64,000 bases of DNA from Acididesulfobacillus acetoxydans (GCF_902729405.1 NZ_LR746496.1:3162001-3226000), one strand, 5' to 3'. Positions 32,088 to 41,477 are shown, counted from the first letter of the stretch. Translations and numbers: made by a program. Notes: generated by a model not told the origin, from the letters alone.

Positions 32088-32166
32088 CTCTGTAATTTAA
32101 ATCTACTGAAGTTTCGCACCCTGCAAAGCCGCCTAAATCATGGGCAAAAACACCCTCGTGAGGCAA

Positions 32167-32269
32167 GTGAACTCGTTCAGCTTAAGCTGAACATCGGGAC
32201 TGCGGTGGGGGAGTCTACCCCCACCGAAACGGGGTACGTAGGACCCACTCCCACTTGTAGAAGTGGGAG
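32167..32269. mobile_element. Possible IS200/IS605-type end scar: three hairpins, no transposase
   Basis: Three closely spaced palindromes: TTCAGCTTAAGCTGAA (32176-32191), GGTGGGGGAGTCTACCCCCACC minus ends (32204-32225) and CTCCCACTTGTAGAAGTGGGAG minus ends (32248-32269). Subterminal hairpins of this kind mark IS200/IS605-like elements. The leading GTGAACTCGTTCA also occurs at 23328. No transposase or TnpB frame is present, so it would be a deleted or non-autonomous copy. Identification is inference. Confidence 0.45.
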
Positions 32270-32309
32270 TCTTACGCTTTGGATAAAATCCGCATGAACA
32301 CTGGGTTTC

Positions 32310-32336
32310 AAAAATAAAAAGGCCCGAAAGCCTTAG
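32310..32336 (-). terminator. Terminator downstream of tRNA-Leu
   Basis: Minus-strand AAGGCTTTCGGGCCTTTTTATTTTT, a short stem with a long T run, seven bases past the tRNA 3' end. Confidence 0.88.
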
Positions 32337-32342
32337 TATGCT

Positions 32343-32429
32343 TGGTGCCGAAGGCCGGGGTCGAACCGGCACGGTCGTAAAACCATCGGTTTTTGAGACC
32401 GACGCGTCTGCCAATTCCGCCACTTCGGC
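32343..32429 (-). tRNA. tRNA-Leu (CAA)
   Basis: An 87-nt class II tRNA. The acceptor stem GCCGAAG pairs with CTTCGGC, discriminator A and encoded CCA follow. The anticodon loop is CTCAAAA, with CAA at 32393-32395. A long variable arm and the GGTTCGACCC T-loop are clear. It starts 26 bp after the accA stop codon, in the same orientation and before a terminator, so it may be cotranscribed with accDA. Confidence 0.97.
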
Positions 32430-32454
32430 AACAGGTGACTCTGATATATTATCA

Positions 32455-33540
32455 TTACTCCAAAGCTTCGTCAAGGCTTATTTCCGTTTTTTCATCCGCT
32501 TGACCCGGGTCAGCTGGGTTAGCCGGGTTAACCGGGTCAGCCCGGCTAGCAGGCCCGGCCCCACTTTCCCGGCTCCCGTTCTCAACTTCCGTTCGAAAAA
32601 CACCGATCGCCCTCAGCTTTTCATAGCGTTCTTGCCGCAAAGCTTCAGGGCTCTCAGCCCTAAGGCGGAAGAGATGCTTGGCCAGAATCTTCGCCAGCTC
32701 TTCCGCGGTGCGCCTCGGATCCCGATGCGCTCCGCCCAAAGGCTCCCGGACAATTTCGTCGGCCACGCCGTATTTCAAGCAATCGACAGCCGTAAATTTG
32801 AGGGCCCCCGCGGCTTCCCGCGCTTTCGTCGAGTCCTTCCAGAGAATGGAGGCACAGCTTTCGGGCGAGATCACGGAATAAAAAGCGTACTCGAGCATCA
32901 AGACGACATTGCCGACTCCCAGAGCCAAAGCCCCGCCGCTCCCTCCTTCACCCAGGACTGTGGCCACGATGGGTACTTTTGCCTCTGACATCATGAGCAG
33001 ACACCGGGCAATCGCTTCGCCCTGCCCCCGTTCTTCAGCTGCCAAATCGCAGGCGGCCCCCGGCGTATCAATAAAGGTCAAAATCGGCCGGCCAAACTTC
33101 TCCGCTTGTTCCATGAGGCGCAAGGCCTTGCGATATCCCTCTGGATGAGGCATGCCAAAATTGCGCTGCAGATTTTCTTTGGTATCTTTCCCTTTGCAAT
33201 GGGCGACGACAGTAACCGGGACCCCCTTGAACCGCGCCAGTCCCCCCACAATGGCCCGGTCGTCGGCATAAAGCCGGTCTCCGCGCAGTTCGATGAAGTC
33301 CTCGAATAGCCAGGGAATATATTCATAGAAATTCGGTCGTTCCGGGTGACGGGCGATCTGTACCTTCTGCCAAGCGTCCAACTGGCCGTAGATTCTGCGT
33401 TTCAGCACGTTAGACTTGTGCTCCAGCGTCTGAATCTCCGTGGACAGATCAATCCCTTTTTCAGCCGAAAACTTCCGCAGCTCAGTGATTTTCTGTTCCA
33501 ATTCCAACAGGGGTTTTTCAAACTCCAACAGTTGAGTCAT
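32455..33540 (-). CDS. accA: Acetyl-CoA carboxylase, carboxyltransferase subunit alpha
   Basis: Alpha half of carboxyltransferase, which transfers CO2 from biotin to acetyl-CoA in fatty-acid synthesis. It has 361 residues, against about 320 usually. Core motifs: [54 protein letters not shown] and [20 protein letters not shown]. The extra length is a C-terminal tail with [16 protein letters not shown], coded by imperfect 9-bp repeats (GGGTCAGCT, GGGTTAGCC, GGGTTAACC on the plus strand, about 32500-32550). The gene overlaps accD by 23 bp. Confidence 0.97.
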   Translation of the reverse strand: MTQLLEFEKPLLELEQKITELRKFSAEKGIDLSTEIQTLEHKSNVLKRRIYGQLDAWQKVQIARHPERPNFYEYIPWLFEDFIELRGDRLYADDRAIVGGLARFKGVPVTVVAHCKGKDTKENLQRNFGMPHPEGYRKALRLMEQAEKFGRPILTFIDTPGAACDLAAEERGQGEAIARCLLMMSEAKVPIVATVLGEGGSGGALALGVGNVVLMLEYAFYSVISPESCASILWKDSTKAREAAGALKFTAVDCLKYGVADEIVREPLGGAHRDPRRTAEELAKILAKHLFRLRAESPEALRQERYEKLRAIGVFRTEVENGSRESGAGPASRADPVNPANPADPGQADEKTEISLDEALE

Positions 33541-34435
33541 AAATGGCCCCTTCCTGATGATAACGCAATAAGTTAGCCAGGACGGCGCGCATCCGACTGC
33601 GCTCGACCACTAAATCAATCTGACCGTGATCCTGATTGAATTCCGCCGTTTGCGCACCCCGGGGTAACTCCTGCCGAATGGTCTGTTTGATAACCCGCGG
33701 ACCCGTGAACCCGATCAAAGCCCCGGGTTCCGCTATCATGATATCGCCCACGGAAGCGTAACTTGCGGTCACTCCCCCAAAAGTCGGATCGGTAAGCACA
33801 GAAATGTAAAGGAGCCGTGCTTCTGCCAGCCTCGCCAGAGCCGCGCAGGTCTTGGCCATTTGATAGAGGGAAAGAATACCCTCCTGCATGCGCGCGCCTC
33901 CTGAAGTGGAAAAGATTATCACCGGAAGACGCAGGGCAATCGCCCGCTCAACGGCACGGCTGATGCGCTCGCCCACCACGGAACCCATGCTGCCCATCAT
34001 AAAGAAGCCTTCATTAAAAGCTAACACCACCGGCAGGCCCTCGATCAAGGCTCTGCCGGTGAGAACGCCCTCGGGCAGATGCGTTTTGGCCTGAGCCCCA
34101 TCGATCTTCTCGGAGTAACCGGGAAATTCCAAAGGGTCCACCGTCCGCAGTTCCGCATCCCATTCCTCAAAGCCGGCCTCGTCCGCAATTAATGCCAGCC
34201 GCTCTCGGGCCGATATGCGGAAATGATAGCGGCAAGTAGTACAAACCCGTCCGTTTTTCTCCAAGTCTTTGTTAAAGAGAACTTCCCCGCACTTCGGGCA
34301 CTTCACCCAAAGCCCGTCGGGAAGTTCTTTGCGGAGTTGCGCACCCTCTTGCCCATGTTCCGCCGGCAGCCGGTGCGGAGCGGGCACAGAGTTAAGCGTG
34401 ACATATTTTGGCTTGCGAAATATGTCTTTGAACAT
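33518..34435 (-). CDS. accD: Acetyl-CoA carboxylase, carboxyltransferase subunit beta
   Basis: Beta half of carboxyltransferase, 305 residues. The N-terminal four-cysteine zinc ribbon is [14 protein letters not shown] and CTTCRYH. Crotonase-fold marks: [59 protein letters not shown] and [20 protein letters not shown]. The start follows a short gap from the DUF2007 gene. The zinc ribbon binds its own mRNA in some bacteria, a possible feedback. Confidence 0.97.
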   Translation of the reverse strand: MFKDIFRKPKYVTLNSVPAPHRLPAEHGQEGAQLRKELPDGLWVKCPKCGEVLFNKDLEKNGRVCTTCRYHFRISARERLALIADEAGFEEWDAELRTVDPLEFPGYSEKIDGAQAKTHLPEGVLTGRALIEGLPVVLAFNEGFFMMGSMGSVVGERISRAVERAIALRLPVIIFSTSGGARMQEGILSLYQMAKTCAALARLAEARLLYISVLTDPTFGGVTASYASVGDIMIAEPGALIGFTGPRVIKQTIRQELPRGAQTAEFNQDHGQIDLVVERSRMRAVLANLLRYHQEGAIYDSTVGV

Positions 34436-34437
34436 AC

Positions 34438-34638
34438 TTAATTCCCCATGGCACCGGTAATGATTTCATGGGCTTCTTCCGCTTCCGACTCGGGTACCAG
34501 TATCTCGACGGAAGCGTGATCACCGAGATGAGAGGAACCCACCTGCCGCAGCTGCACCAACATACCCTCGTCCGCAAGAACTTTCTTGTATTTCTCGGCG
34601 ATCGCTTTGTTGGGAGCAATATAAATTACCGTCCACAT
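34438..34638 (-). CDS. DUF2007-type small protein
   Basis: A 66-residue protein starting [20 protein letters not shown], with [19 protein letters not shown] at the C-terminus, the DUF2007 (putative signal transducing) ferredoxin-like pattern. SD AAGGAGG lies 11 bp before the ATG. It stops two bases before the accD start, so it is translated in the same operon. Homologues sit next to accD in other Clostridia as far as I recall. Function unknown. Confidence 0.85.
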   Translation of the reverse strand: MWTVIYIAPNKAIAEKYKKVLADEGMLVQLRQVGSSHLGDHASVEILVPESEAEEAHEIITGAMGN

Positions 34639-34660
34639 CTGATTGAAAACCTCCTTGTAA

Positions 34661-34694
34661 AAGAGAAACATACCCTTGTGCCGAGGATATGTTT
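34661..34694 (-). terminator. Terminator overlapping the mtrB stop codon
   Basis: Minus-strand AAACATATCC pairs with GGGTATGTTT and is followed by CTCTTTT. The 5' arm begins within the mtrB stop codon, separating mtrB from the accDA operon. Confidence 0.72.
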
Positions 34695-34920
34695 AGCCCG
34701 TGCTGATTTCTCCATGTTTCGTGTAGACAATGGCATGACCGCGAATCTTCATTGCCGAAGTATTTTCGGTAAACTGGGCAATCCAGAGCTCCCCTTTATC
34801 AAGCTTCTCGGAATGATGAAATTTTGTATCTTTGCCACGAGTCAGTCCGACAATCGTGACCCCATTTTCCATGGCCTTGACCACAATGTAGTCACCGCTC
34901 GAATCGTCGGGTTCAGCCAT
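34693..34920 (-). CDS. mtrB: Trp RNA-binding attenuation protein (TRAP)
   Basis: TRAP forms an 11-subunit ring that, when loaded with tryptophan, binds repeated (G/U)AG triplets in trp leader RNA and promotes termination. It has 75 residues, the normal length. Highly conserved: [50 protein letters not shown]. The RNA-contact lysines and arginine (K of HHSEK; K and R of MKIRG) are present. The start ATG 34920 follows GCGAGGTGTTC. No trp gene or anti-TRAP is in the window. Outside Bacillus TRAP is sporadic, and here it lies alone between coaD and the accDA group. Confidence 0.96.
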   Translation of the reverse strand: MAEPDDSSGDYIVVKAMENGVTIVGLTRGKDTKFHHSEKLDKGELWIAQFTENTSAMKIRGHAIVYTKHGEISTG

Positions 34921-35172
34921 ATTGAACACCTCGCCCTTGCTATATTCCACCGTGGGACCCCGCCCTCATCGTATTTCGCACCTAATTCCCTCTCCGACAT
35001 CCCTCTTTAAACCATCCTGCCCACCCAAAAACCGCGTCTTACAGAATCGGGCAGACATAAATTACCTGCCCTCACACCCGGCAGGGTCAAGTTGTCTTGA
35101 TAGCTCATAATACCATACCCTGGAATAATGTGCAAGAAAGCCGTTGGTCCGATTTGGCCTGATTCATCCGAT

Positions 35173-35673
35173 TCAACCCGGCGCCGGCCGTTCCCGCGCA
35201 TATTTTTCGATGAGAGCTTTTTCCACAACCGGCGGCACCAGGTCGGAAACAGCGCCGTTCAGACTGGCCGCCCATTTGATGGCACTGGAACTGATAAAAG
35301 AAAAATCGCTCTTGGTCATGAGGAACACGGTTTCTATATCCGGTGCCAACTTTTTGTTCATCAACGCTAACTGAAACTCATATTCGAAATCGGACATCGC
35401 TCTCAGGCCGCGAATAATGGCCACCGCTCCGCAGCGATGCGCAAATTCGACGGTCAATCCGTCGAAGGAGACCACCGTGACTGTGGGCATACCCGCCGTC
35501 ACCTGATACAACAACTCCACTCGTTCTTTCAGAGTGAAAAGCGGAGATTTGTTGCTGTCAGACGCCACCGCGATTATGACGCGGTCGAAGACACTGATCG
35601 CCCTTTGCAGAATATCCAAATGTCCGTTTGTCACCGGGTCAAATGTTCCCGGGTAAATCGCCACTCGTACCAA
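35173..35673 (-). CDS. coaD: Phosphopantetheine adenylyltransferase
   Basis: Fourth step of coenzyme A synthesis: 4'-phosphopantetheine plus ATP to dephospho-CoA. It has 166 residues. Nucleotidyltransferase marks: YPGTFDPVTNGHLDIL (T/HxGH), IIRGLRAMSDFEYEFQLALM and FSFISSSAIKWAASLNG (ISSxxxK variant of ISSTxxR). It lies downstream of dnaE on the same strand, 60 bp after it. Confidence 0.97.
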   Translation of the reverse strand: MVRVAIYPGTFDPVTNGHLDILQRAISVFDRVIIAVASDSNKSPLFTLKERVELLYQVTAGMPTVTVVSFDGLTVEFAHRCGAVAIIRGLRAMSDFEYEFQLALMNKKLAPDIETVFLMTKSDFSFISSSAIKWAASLNGAVSDLVPPVVEKALIEKYARERPAPG

Positions 35674-35733
35674 ATTAATCTCCTTTGCCCCTCTGCTTTT
35701 CTATCCCATGGCCCCGAAAATCCCCCGCCCCAT

Positions 35734-38700
35734 CTAGCGCGCTTTCCAAGCGACATTCCCTTCGCCAAGGAGGTCTATAAGGTAACGCGTCAGATCGTTT
35801 TCGCGGCCGACCCAGTACTCCCTTTCCCCTTCCACTAATTTGCGCCGGTCCGCGAAGAAAAAATACACGGGATGAGGGCCTCTAAACCTCCTCAGGATTG
35901 GCAAAACCATTTGCAAGAGCGGACTTGTCTCCTCAGGCAACTGAATATAGAGTCTCTCCCGCCGGACCTCAGTTCCTCGCGGCGTCCCAACCCCCTGCTT
36001 GGAATCCGGGCTCAGCCGGGTTTCTGATCTTACCCGGGTTTCTGATCTTGACCCGGTTTCTGATCTTGACCCGGTTTCTGATCTTGACCCGGTTTCTGAT
36101 CTTGACCCGGTTTGCGATTGTCGCAAGCTTTCGGCTCCCTGGGGTGCGCTTCCCTCCCGAATGCCGATTCCTGGCCTGATGCCGGGTTCCTCTCGCATCC
36201 CGGCTGCCTCTCGGACCCCGGCTTCCTCTCGCCTCCCCCCTCCTCTCGGTTCCCCCCGAGTCCCGGCCCTTCCCCAGCCCGGGCGGGGAACATACTTTTC
36301 CAGCGTCATAATCTGCTCGGCGAACACTCGCTTATCCTCATCCTGTATTACGTATCGTCCTTCCACCACGATCGCCTGGTCGTCACCCAACCCCTGCAAT
36401 TGGGGATACACTCTGGGAAAGACTAGAACGGGAATAGAAGCGCTTAAGTCTTCCAGGACGAAACTGGCCATCAGTTCCCCCTTTTTGGTCACATTTTGCT
36501 TCAGTTCGGTCAAAAGTCCGCTTAGAGTTACCCTCCCTTCTTCTGCGCTTTCCAGACAGGTCAAAATATCTGACGTTCTAATGGCCGCCATGCGGTCGTT
36601 TACATCTGAGAGGGGGTGTCCGCTGAGGTAAAGGCCGAGATATTCTTTCTCCATAGCCAGGATCTCCCGCCGGGCAAAGTCCGGTATCTCCGGCAAAGGA
36701 ACTTCTTCTGCTGTACTGTCCCCAAAATCGAAAAATGAGATTTGCCCGGATTCCCGGTCCTTTTGCCGCCGGTGCGCCAGCTCTAAAACCCCATCCAAGG
36801 CCGCCAGCCCTTGAGCGCGGCCACAGAGGGATTGGAAGGCCCCGGCCCGAATCAGACTTTCTAAGACCCGTTTGTTAAGAACCCTGCCGTCGACCCGCAA
36901 ACAGAAATCCGCCAAAGAACGGAAAGGTCCCGCCTCCCGCGCTTCCAAGACCTTATCCACCACATTGAGTCCGACGTTGCGCACAGCTGCCAAGCCGAAA
37001 CGAATCGCCCGCTCTTCCAAGGAGAAGCCTGTCCGGCTGAACTGTACATCGGGAGGCAGCACTTGAATCCCGTTGGCGCGCGCATCCTGTATATAGAAGG
37101 ACACTTTTTCCGGAGACCCCATAACCGAGCTCAAGAGGGCCGCCATAAACTCCAAGGGATAGTGGGCTTTTAGATAAGCCGTCTGATAAGAAATGACGGC
37201 ATAAGCCGTGGCATGTCCCTTGTTAAAACCATACTCAGCAAACTTGGCCATCAAGTCGAAGATCTCTTCCGCTTCCCGGCGATTTAGCCCCAGCCGCAAA
37301 GCTCCGGGAATCACCCAGCCTCCGGCCGCATCCTGAAGACCGTCAATAAAGTGGTGCCGCTCCTCCTCCATGATTTCTTTTTTCTTTTTCCCCATCGCCC
37401 TGCGCAGCAGATCCGCGCGTCCCAGCGAGTACCCGGCCAGGTCCCGGGCAATCTGCATCACCTGTTCCTGATAGACGATAATGCCATAGGTCGATTTGAG
37501 AATTGGTTCCAGTTGGGGGTGAAGGTAACTGGTCTTTCCCCCATGCTTGCGCCGGATAAACTCCGGTATTTGTTCCATGGGTCCCGGCCGGTAAAGAGCC
37601 TGAACGGCAATGATATCCTCAAAACAAGACGGCTTCAGTTCTTTCAGGAGGGTCCTCATACCGCTGCTTTCAAATTGAAAAATCCCTGTGGTGTTCCCGG
37701 AGGAGAGGAGACGGTAGGTTTCTTCGTCGTTCAAGGCCAGGTGTTCCAAGTCCAGTTCAATTCCCCGCGTCTCCTTAATCCGCCGGACACTTTCCTGCAG
37801 GACCGTCAGGTTGCGCAAGCCCAGAAAATCCATTTTCAGAAGACCGATTTCCTCCACCGTCTTCATGGGAAACTGAGTCATGAGGAGGCCGTCCGGCATT
37901 TTTTGCAAGGGCAGGTAGTTAGTAAGGGACTCCTTGGCTATTACGACCCCTGCGGCATGGGTTGAAGCGTGCCGGGGCATGCCTTCCAAAGCCCGGGCCA
38001 ATTCCATCAGCCGGTGCACATCCTCATCCTCAGCCGCCATCCGGCTCAAGTCGGGCGAAAGGACCAAGGCTCTTTCCAGAGTCATGCCCGGATCGGTAGG
38101 AATAGCTTTGGCCACTCTGTCCACTTTTCCCAACGACAGTCCTAAAACGCGCCCCACATCCCGTACGGCCGCTTTCGCCCCCAGCGTGCCGAAGGTGATG
38201 ATTTGACAGACCTTGTCGGCGCCGTACTTTTCGGTTACATAGCGGATCACGCGCTCCCGCCCGTCCGGGTCGAAATCAATATCGATATCCGGCATGCTCA
38301 CGCGTTCGGGATTGAGAAACCGTTCGAAAAGTAATTCATGTTGCAGGGGCTCCACCGCCGTAATCCCCAGCAGGTAAGCGACCATGCTGGCCGCCGCCGA
38401 ACCCCGTCCGGGTCCCACAGCCACTCCCTGACTCCGGGCATAACGGCAAAAGTCCGCGACGATGAGAAAATAGCCGGAAAAACCCGTCTGTTCGATCACC
38501 CCTAACTCATACTCCAAGCGTTCGCGTTCCTCCCCGGACCCCCGGGGATAAAAACGGGTAAAAGCCTCATGGCACTCTTCCCTCAAATAGCTGTTCAGGT
38601 CATACCCCTCAGGCACTTGAAAGTCCGGCAAATAGTGCTCCCCAAACCGGAAATCCACTTGACAACGTTCGGCAATCTTCAGCGTATTCTCCAGAAGTTC

Positions 38701-39486
38701 CGAGTGTTCGCCAAAGAGAAGGCTCATTTCCCGGCCCGACTTTAAAAACATTTCTTGGCTGGAAAAAGTCAGCCGTGCCGTATCCGCCAGGGTCTTCCCC
38801 GTTTGGATACACACCAAAGCGTCTTGAACAAAGGCATCCTCGCGTTCCACATAATGCACATCATTCGTAGCCACCACGGGAATGCCCGTCTTTTCATGGA
38901 TCTCCCAGAGTCCCCTGTTGACCTTGCGCTGATCGCTCAGGCCGTGGTCGTGAAACTCCAGGAAGAAATTACCGCGGCCGAAGATCCCTTCATATTCCAG
39001 GGCCGCCCGGTACGCGGCCTCCGGTCGGTCCTGCAGGATCTCCTCGGCGATCTCTCCCGCCAGGCAGGCACTCAGCCCGATCAGCCCCCGGGCGTGCTCC
39101 CGCAAAAGGTCCTTGTCCACCCGCGGTTTATAGTAGAATCCTTCAATAAAAGCCAAAGACACCAAGCGCACCAAATTGCGATACCCCTGTTCGTTCTCCG
39201 CCAAGAGCACTAAATGATTATTGCGCTCATCCCGTCCGGGGGTCCTATCGGTCCGCCGGAAAGGAGCAACATACACCTCACAGCCGATAATCGGCTTGAT
39301 TCCCGCTTTCCGGCAGGCTTTGTAAAAATCAATGACTCCGTACATGGCACCGTGGTCGGTGACAGCCAGGGCAGGCATACCCAAATCCTTGGCCCGGGCC
39401 GCCACCTTGTCAATGCGGGCGGCCCCGTCCAACAAACTGTATTCCGTATGGACATGGAGGTGAACGAATTCATTCACACTTTTCAC
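35734..39486 (-). CDS. dnaE: DNA polymerase III alpha subunit (DnaE)
   Basis: Replicative C-family polymerase, 1250 residues, somewhat longer than usual. The N-terminal PHP domain has FVHLHVHTEYSLLDGAARID. The palm has GPGRGSAAASMVAYLLGI and MPDIDIDFDPDGRE. Fingers, KGHATAYAVISYQTAYLKAH, tandem HhH and an OB fold (GRVTLSGLLTELKQNVTKKG) follow. Residues about 1065-1175 are low complexity, including an 18-bp tandem array encoding SETGSR units. An N-terminal start a few codons later (GTG 39477) fits the GGAGG better. The extra length is not an intein. Confidence 0.97.
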   Translation of the reverse strand: MKSVNEFVHLHVHTEYSLLDGAARIDKVAARAKDLGMPALAVTDHGAMYGVIDFYKACRKAGIKPIIGCEVYVAPFRRTDRTPGRDERNNHLVLLAENEQGYRNLVRLVSLAFIEGFYYKPRVDKDLLREHARGLIGLSACLAGEIAEEILQDRPEAAYRAALEYEGIFGRGNFFLEFHDHGLSDQRKVNRGLWEIHEKTGIPVVATNDVHYVEREDAFVQDALVCIQTGKTLADTARLTFSSQEMFLKSGREMSLLFGEHSELLENTLKIAERCQVDFRFGEHYLPDFQVPEGYDLNSYLREECHEAFTRFYPRGSGEERERLEYELGVIEQTGFSGYFLIVADFCRYARSQGVAVGPGRGSAAASMVAYLLGITAVEPLQHELLFERFLNPERVSMPDIDIDFDPDGRERVIRYVTEKYGADKVCQIITFGTLGAKAAVRDVGRVLGLSLGKVDRVAKAIPTDPGMTLERALVLSPDLSRMAAEDEDVHRLMELARALEGMPRHASTHAAGVVIAKESLTNYLPLQKMPDGLLMTQFPMKTVEEIGLLKMDFLGLRNLTVLQESVRRIKETRGIELDLEHLALNDEETYRLLSSGNTTGIFQFESSGMRTLLKELKPSCFEDIIAVQALYRPGPMEQIPEFIRRKHGGKTSYLHPQLEPILKSTYGIIVYQEQVMQIARDLAGYSLGRADLLRRAMGKKKKEIMEEERHHFIDGLQDAAGGWVIPGALRLGLNRREAEEIFDLMAKFAEYGFNKGHATAYAVISYQTAYLKAHYPLEFMAALLSSVMGSPEKVSFYIQDARANGIQVLPPDVQFSRTGFSLEERAIRFGLAAVRNVGLNVVDKVLEAREAGPFRSLADFCLRVDGRVLNKRVLESLIRAGAFQSLCGRAQGLAALDGVLELAHRRQKDRESGQISFFDFGDSTAEEVPLPEIPDFARREILAMEKEYLGLYLSGHPLSDVNDRMAAIRTSDILTCLESAEEGRVTLSGLLTELKQNVTKKGELMASFVLEDLSASIPVLVFPRVYPQLQGLGDDQAIVVEGRYVIQDEDKRVFAEQIMTLEKYVPRPGWGRAGTRGEPRGGGRREEAGVREAAGMREEPGIRPGIGIREGSAPQGAESLRQSQTGSRSETGSRSETGSRSETGSRSETRVRSETRLSPDSKQGVGTPRGTEVRRERLYIQLPEETSPLLQMVLPILRRFRGPHPVYFFFADRRKLVEGEREYWVGRENDLTRYLIDLLGEGNVAWKAR
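36033..36112 (-). repeat. 18-bp in-frame tandem repeat within dnaE
   Basis: Four or more near-identical units of ACCCGGTTTCTGATCTTG (plus strand), encoding repeated Ser-Glu-Thr-Gly-Ser-Arg. Looser repeats continue to about 36290 and encode Arg/Glu/Pro/Gly-rich sequence. The reading frame is kept because the unit is a multiple of three. Confidence 0.92.
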
Positions 39487-39802
39487 CCTCCGCTCAATCT
39501 CCGTTCCTCCTAACTATCCCATAATTTACCCCGGCATGCAAGCGCGATCAACCCATACAAAGGCCAAAGGTTTCCCTTAGGCAGACCTGTACACAGTCCC
39601 CCCTATTCTTTGTCTCATGAGCGCTTCCGTGGCGGCCCGCTCCTCCGGGAAACCGACTCTCTCGGAGAGCTCAATCCCCCGAAGAGCGAAATCGCGCAGC
39701 GGCATACTTCCCCGGGGCGGCTGACTTCGGCGGAACCGCTCTTACCCGAGCCGTAAACCTCTCCGACCCGACTGCATCCTTACTCGATCAGCCGATAAAC
39801 TC
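39487..39802. other. Intergenic stretch without a supported feature
   Basis: About 316 bp between the YtoI-like gene and dnaE, both minus strand. I see no ORF, RNA or strong terminator. It must contain the dnaE promoter, but no consensus pair stands out. Confidence 0.45.
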
Positions 39803-41119
39803 TCAGGCCAGTTTTTTGTCCCCGATGCGGGCAGTCATCAGCCCCTTAGCCAATAGAGTTCCTTCCCCGTTTACCACTTCAATTTCAATATTGCAATGTT
39901 TCTTGGCCACCAGGAGGAGCTTTCCTGAAATCCGGATTTGGGTCCCGACTTCCACCGGCTGCAGTTGATAAAGGGTGAAGTTTTCCGTAATCGCGTCCAG
40001 GCGGTATTGTTTGCGCAGGGCTATGTAGCCGACCATATTCATCACTGTCACGAGAACCCCGCAACTCATAGAGCCGAATTCGTTCACCATAAAGCGGGTA
40101 ATCTCACCTTCAATTGTCAGGTGATTCTGATCCTCCACATAACGAAAGCCGCTTAGAATCAAGTTATCGACCGTCTCCCCGAACTGCGGCTGTTTCTGCA
40201 CCTGTTGATAGGCCTCTATCACATCCTGCAGACTGAGGATCCCGACCAGTTTTCCCCGTTCGACCACAACCGCTATTTCCCAACCTTCCCAGACCATGAT
40301 CCGGGAAATGTGCGTGACCGAATCATCCCGCCCGACACAAAAAGGTTTGGCATTCATCACTTCCGTCACCGGGGTTGCCCACTCAGCCCCCGCCACTTCC
40401 ACCGCCGTGATCAAGCCGATGACTTCCATCTCCTCATTCACTACCGGAAAGCGGCTGTGTCCGGTTTGGGACGAAAGTTGATGCCAGTCCCCCACCGTCA
40501 TTTCATCGGTGACATAAATGACATCCCCGACCATGACGTCTTCTACAAGAATAAGTTCTTTCTCAATGAGACGGTCGTAAAGGGCGCGGTTGATCATGGT
40601 CGTCACAGCGAAGGTATCATAGGGAGACTGGATGACGACCAGCCCTTTTGCACGGGCCAGTTCCAAAATGTCCTCTTCCGGTTCCAAACCTCCCGTGATC
40701 AGGAGGGATGCTCCGTATTCCAAAGTCAATTTCTGCGCATCGTGGCGATTGCCCACAATACACAAGGAATCTTCCTCCAGATAGCGCTTCATGGCCTCCA
40801 GTTCCATGGCCGCGATCAGAAACTTATTGGGCGACTGGTTCAGGCGTTCGGCTCCGCAAGAGACAATCCCTTCCACGATCTGAGAGACCTCGTGCAGGGT
40901 CAGATCCTCGATCTGGCGCTCTTTCACTCCTTCGATGCGAATCGTACCGACTTTGGGAATGGAGCGCACAAACCCTTTGGTCTCCGCCTCTTTGATCGCC
41001 CGGTAAGCCGTACCCTCGCTGACATCCAGCTCTTTTGCGATAAAACGCACAGAAACCTTGCTGCCAATACCCAAGTTTTCAATAAAGCTCAAAATCTGCT
41101 GATGCTTTGTTTGGCTCAA
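39803..41119 (-). CDS. YtoI-like regulator: HTH, DRTGG, two CBS domains, hot-dog domain
   Basis: A 438-residue multidomain protein. Residues 1-65 are a winged HTH (QQILSFIENLGIGSKVSVRF, SEGTAYRAIKEAETKGFVRS), about 70-180 a DRTGG domain (ASLLITGGLEPEEDILELA), about 190-305 a CBS pair (VGDVIYVTDEMTVGDWHQLS, HISRIMVWEGWEIAVVVERG), and about 315-438 a MaoC/4HBT-like hot-dog domain (VLVTVMNMVGYIALRK). This matches B. subtilis YtoI. CBS domains suggest sensing of an adenine nucleotide; the ligand of the hot-dog domain is unknown. Two direct repeats in its promoter are candidate operators. Confidence 0.9.
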   Translation of the reverse strand: MSQTKHQQILSFIENLGIGSKVSVRFIAKELDVSEGTAYRAIKEAETKGFVRSIPKVGTIRIEGVKERQIEDLTLHEVSQIVEGIVSCGAERLNQSPNKFLIAAMELEAMKRYLEEDSLCIVGNRHDAQKLTLEYGASLLITGGLEPEEDILELARAKGLVVIQSPYDTFAVTTMINRALYDRLIEKELILVEDVMVGDVIYVTDEMTVGDWHQLSSQTGHSRFPVVNEEMEVIGLITAVEVAGAEWATPVTEVMNAKPFCVGRDDSVTHISRIMVWEGWEIAVVVERGKLVGILSLQDVIEAYQQVQKQPQFGETVDNLILSGFRYVEDQNHLTIEGEITRFMVNEFGSMSCGVLVTVMNMVGYIALRKQYRLDAITENFTLYQLQPVEVGTQIRISGKLLLVAKKHCNIEIEVVNGEGTLLAKGLMTARIGDKKLA

Positions 41120-41217
41120 AAGTAACGCTCCCCACCATATTTTATGGATTCGGGCCCGGCCGGGCGGACGGATCCAGCTTCTGGCCGGCCCCGCTCCCCA
41201 GCCGCTCGCCTGACCGT

Positions 41218-41253
41218 ATTATATCACACTCGACAGAATTCCACACTTGACAG
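41218..41253 (-). promoter_or_regulatory. Candidate ytoI-like promoter with two direct-repeat operators
   Basis: Minus-strand TATAAT (complement of 41218-41223) is preceded by two 12-bp direct repeats, CTGTCGAGTGTG (41225-41236) and CTGTCAAGTGTG (41242-41253), 17 bp apart and so nearly two DNA turns. They cover the -35 region. The downstream gene encodes an HTH protein, which suggests autoregulation. The -35 itself is not consensus. Confidence 0.45.
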
Positions 41254-41291
41254 GATCTTGCCCCCATCCGCTCAGCCATTACACGGTTCTT

Positions 41292-41477
41292 TTAACCTCT
41301 GTTGTCATGGCGGCGCCGCTGAGCCATGAGTCCGCCGATTCTTCCCGCCTCCTTGGCGCTCAGGGAATCCCAGCCCTTCGACTGGGCCTGTTCCAATAGC
41401 CCCAGTTCGGCGGCGATCTCCATCTTGAGTGGTTCCAAGGGGTCAATTCTTTTCAAGCGCGGCTTTTTCTCTTTCAT
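41292..41477 (-). CDS. Small acid-soluble spore protein, alpha/beta type
   Basis: A 61-residue protein with DPLEPLKMEIAAELGLLEQA, and WDSLSAKEAGRIGGLMAQR, matching the alpha/beta SASP pattern (EIAxELGL, L-x-x-x-x-x-G-x-IGG). SASPs coat and protect spore DNA and are degraded on germination. The Glu-Ala-Gly segment resembles the GPR protease site region. The start overlaps the stop of the upstream Cys-rich ORF (ATGA), and GGAGGTGCCAACCG provides the SD. Confidence 0.88.
   Translation of the reverse strand: MKEKKPRLKRIDPLEPLKMEIAAELGLLEQAQSKGWDSLSAKEAGRIGGLMAQRRRHDNRG

Noticed and set aside
35734-39486. Intein in dnaE as the cause of the extra length
   Set aside because: The extra sequence is a low-complexity repeat near the C-terminus without splicing or homing-endonuclease motifs; the palm motifs are uninterrupted.
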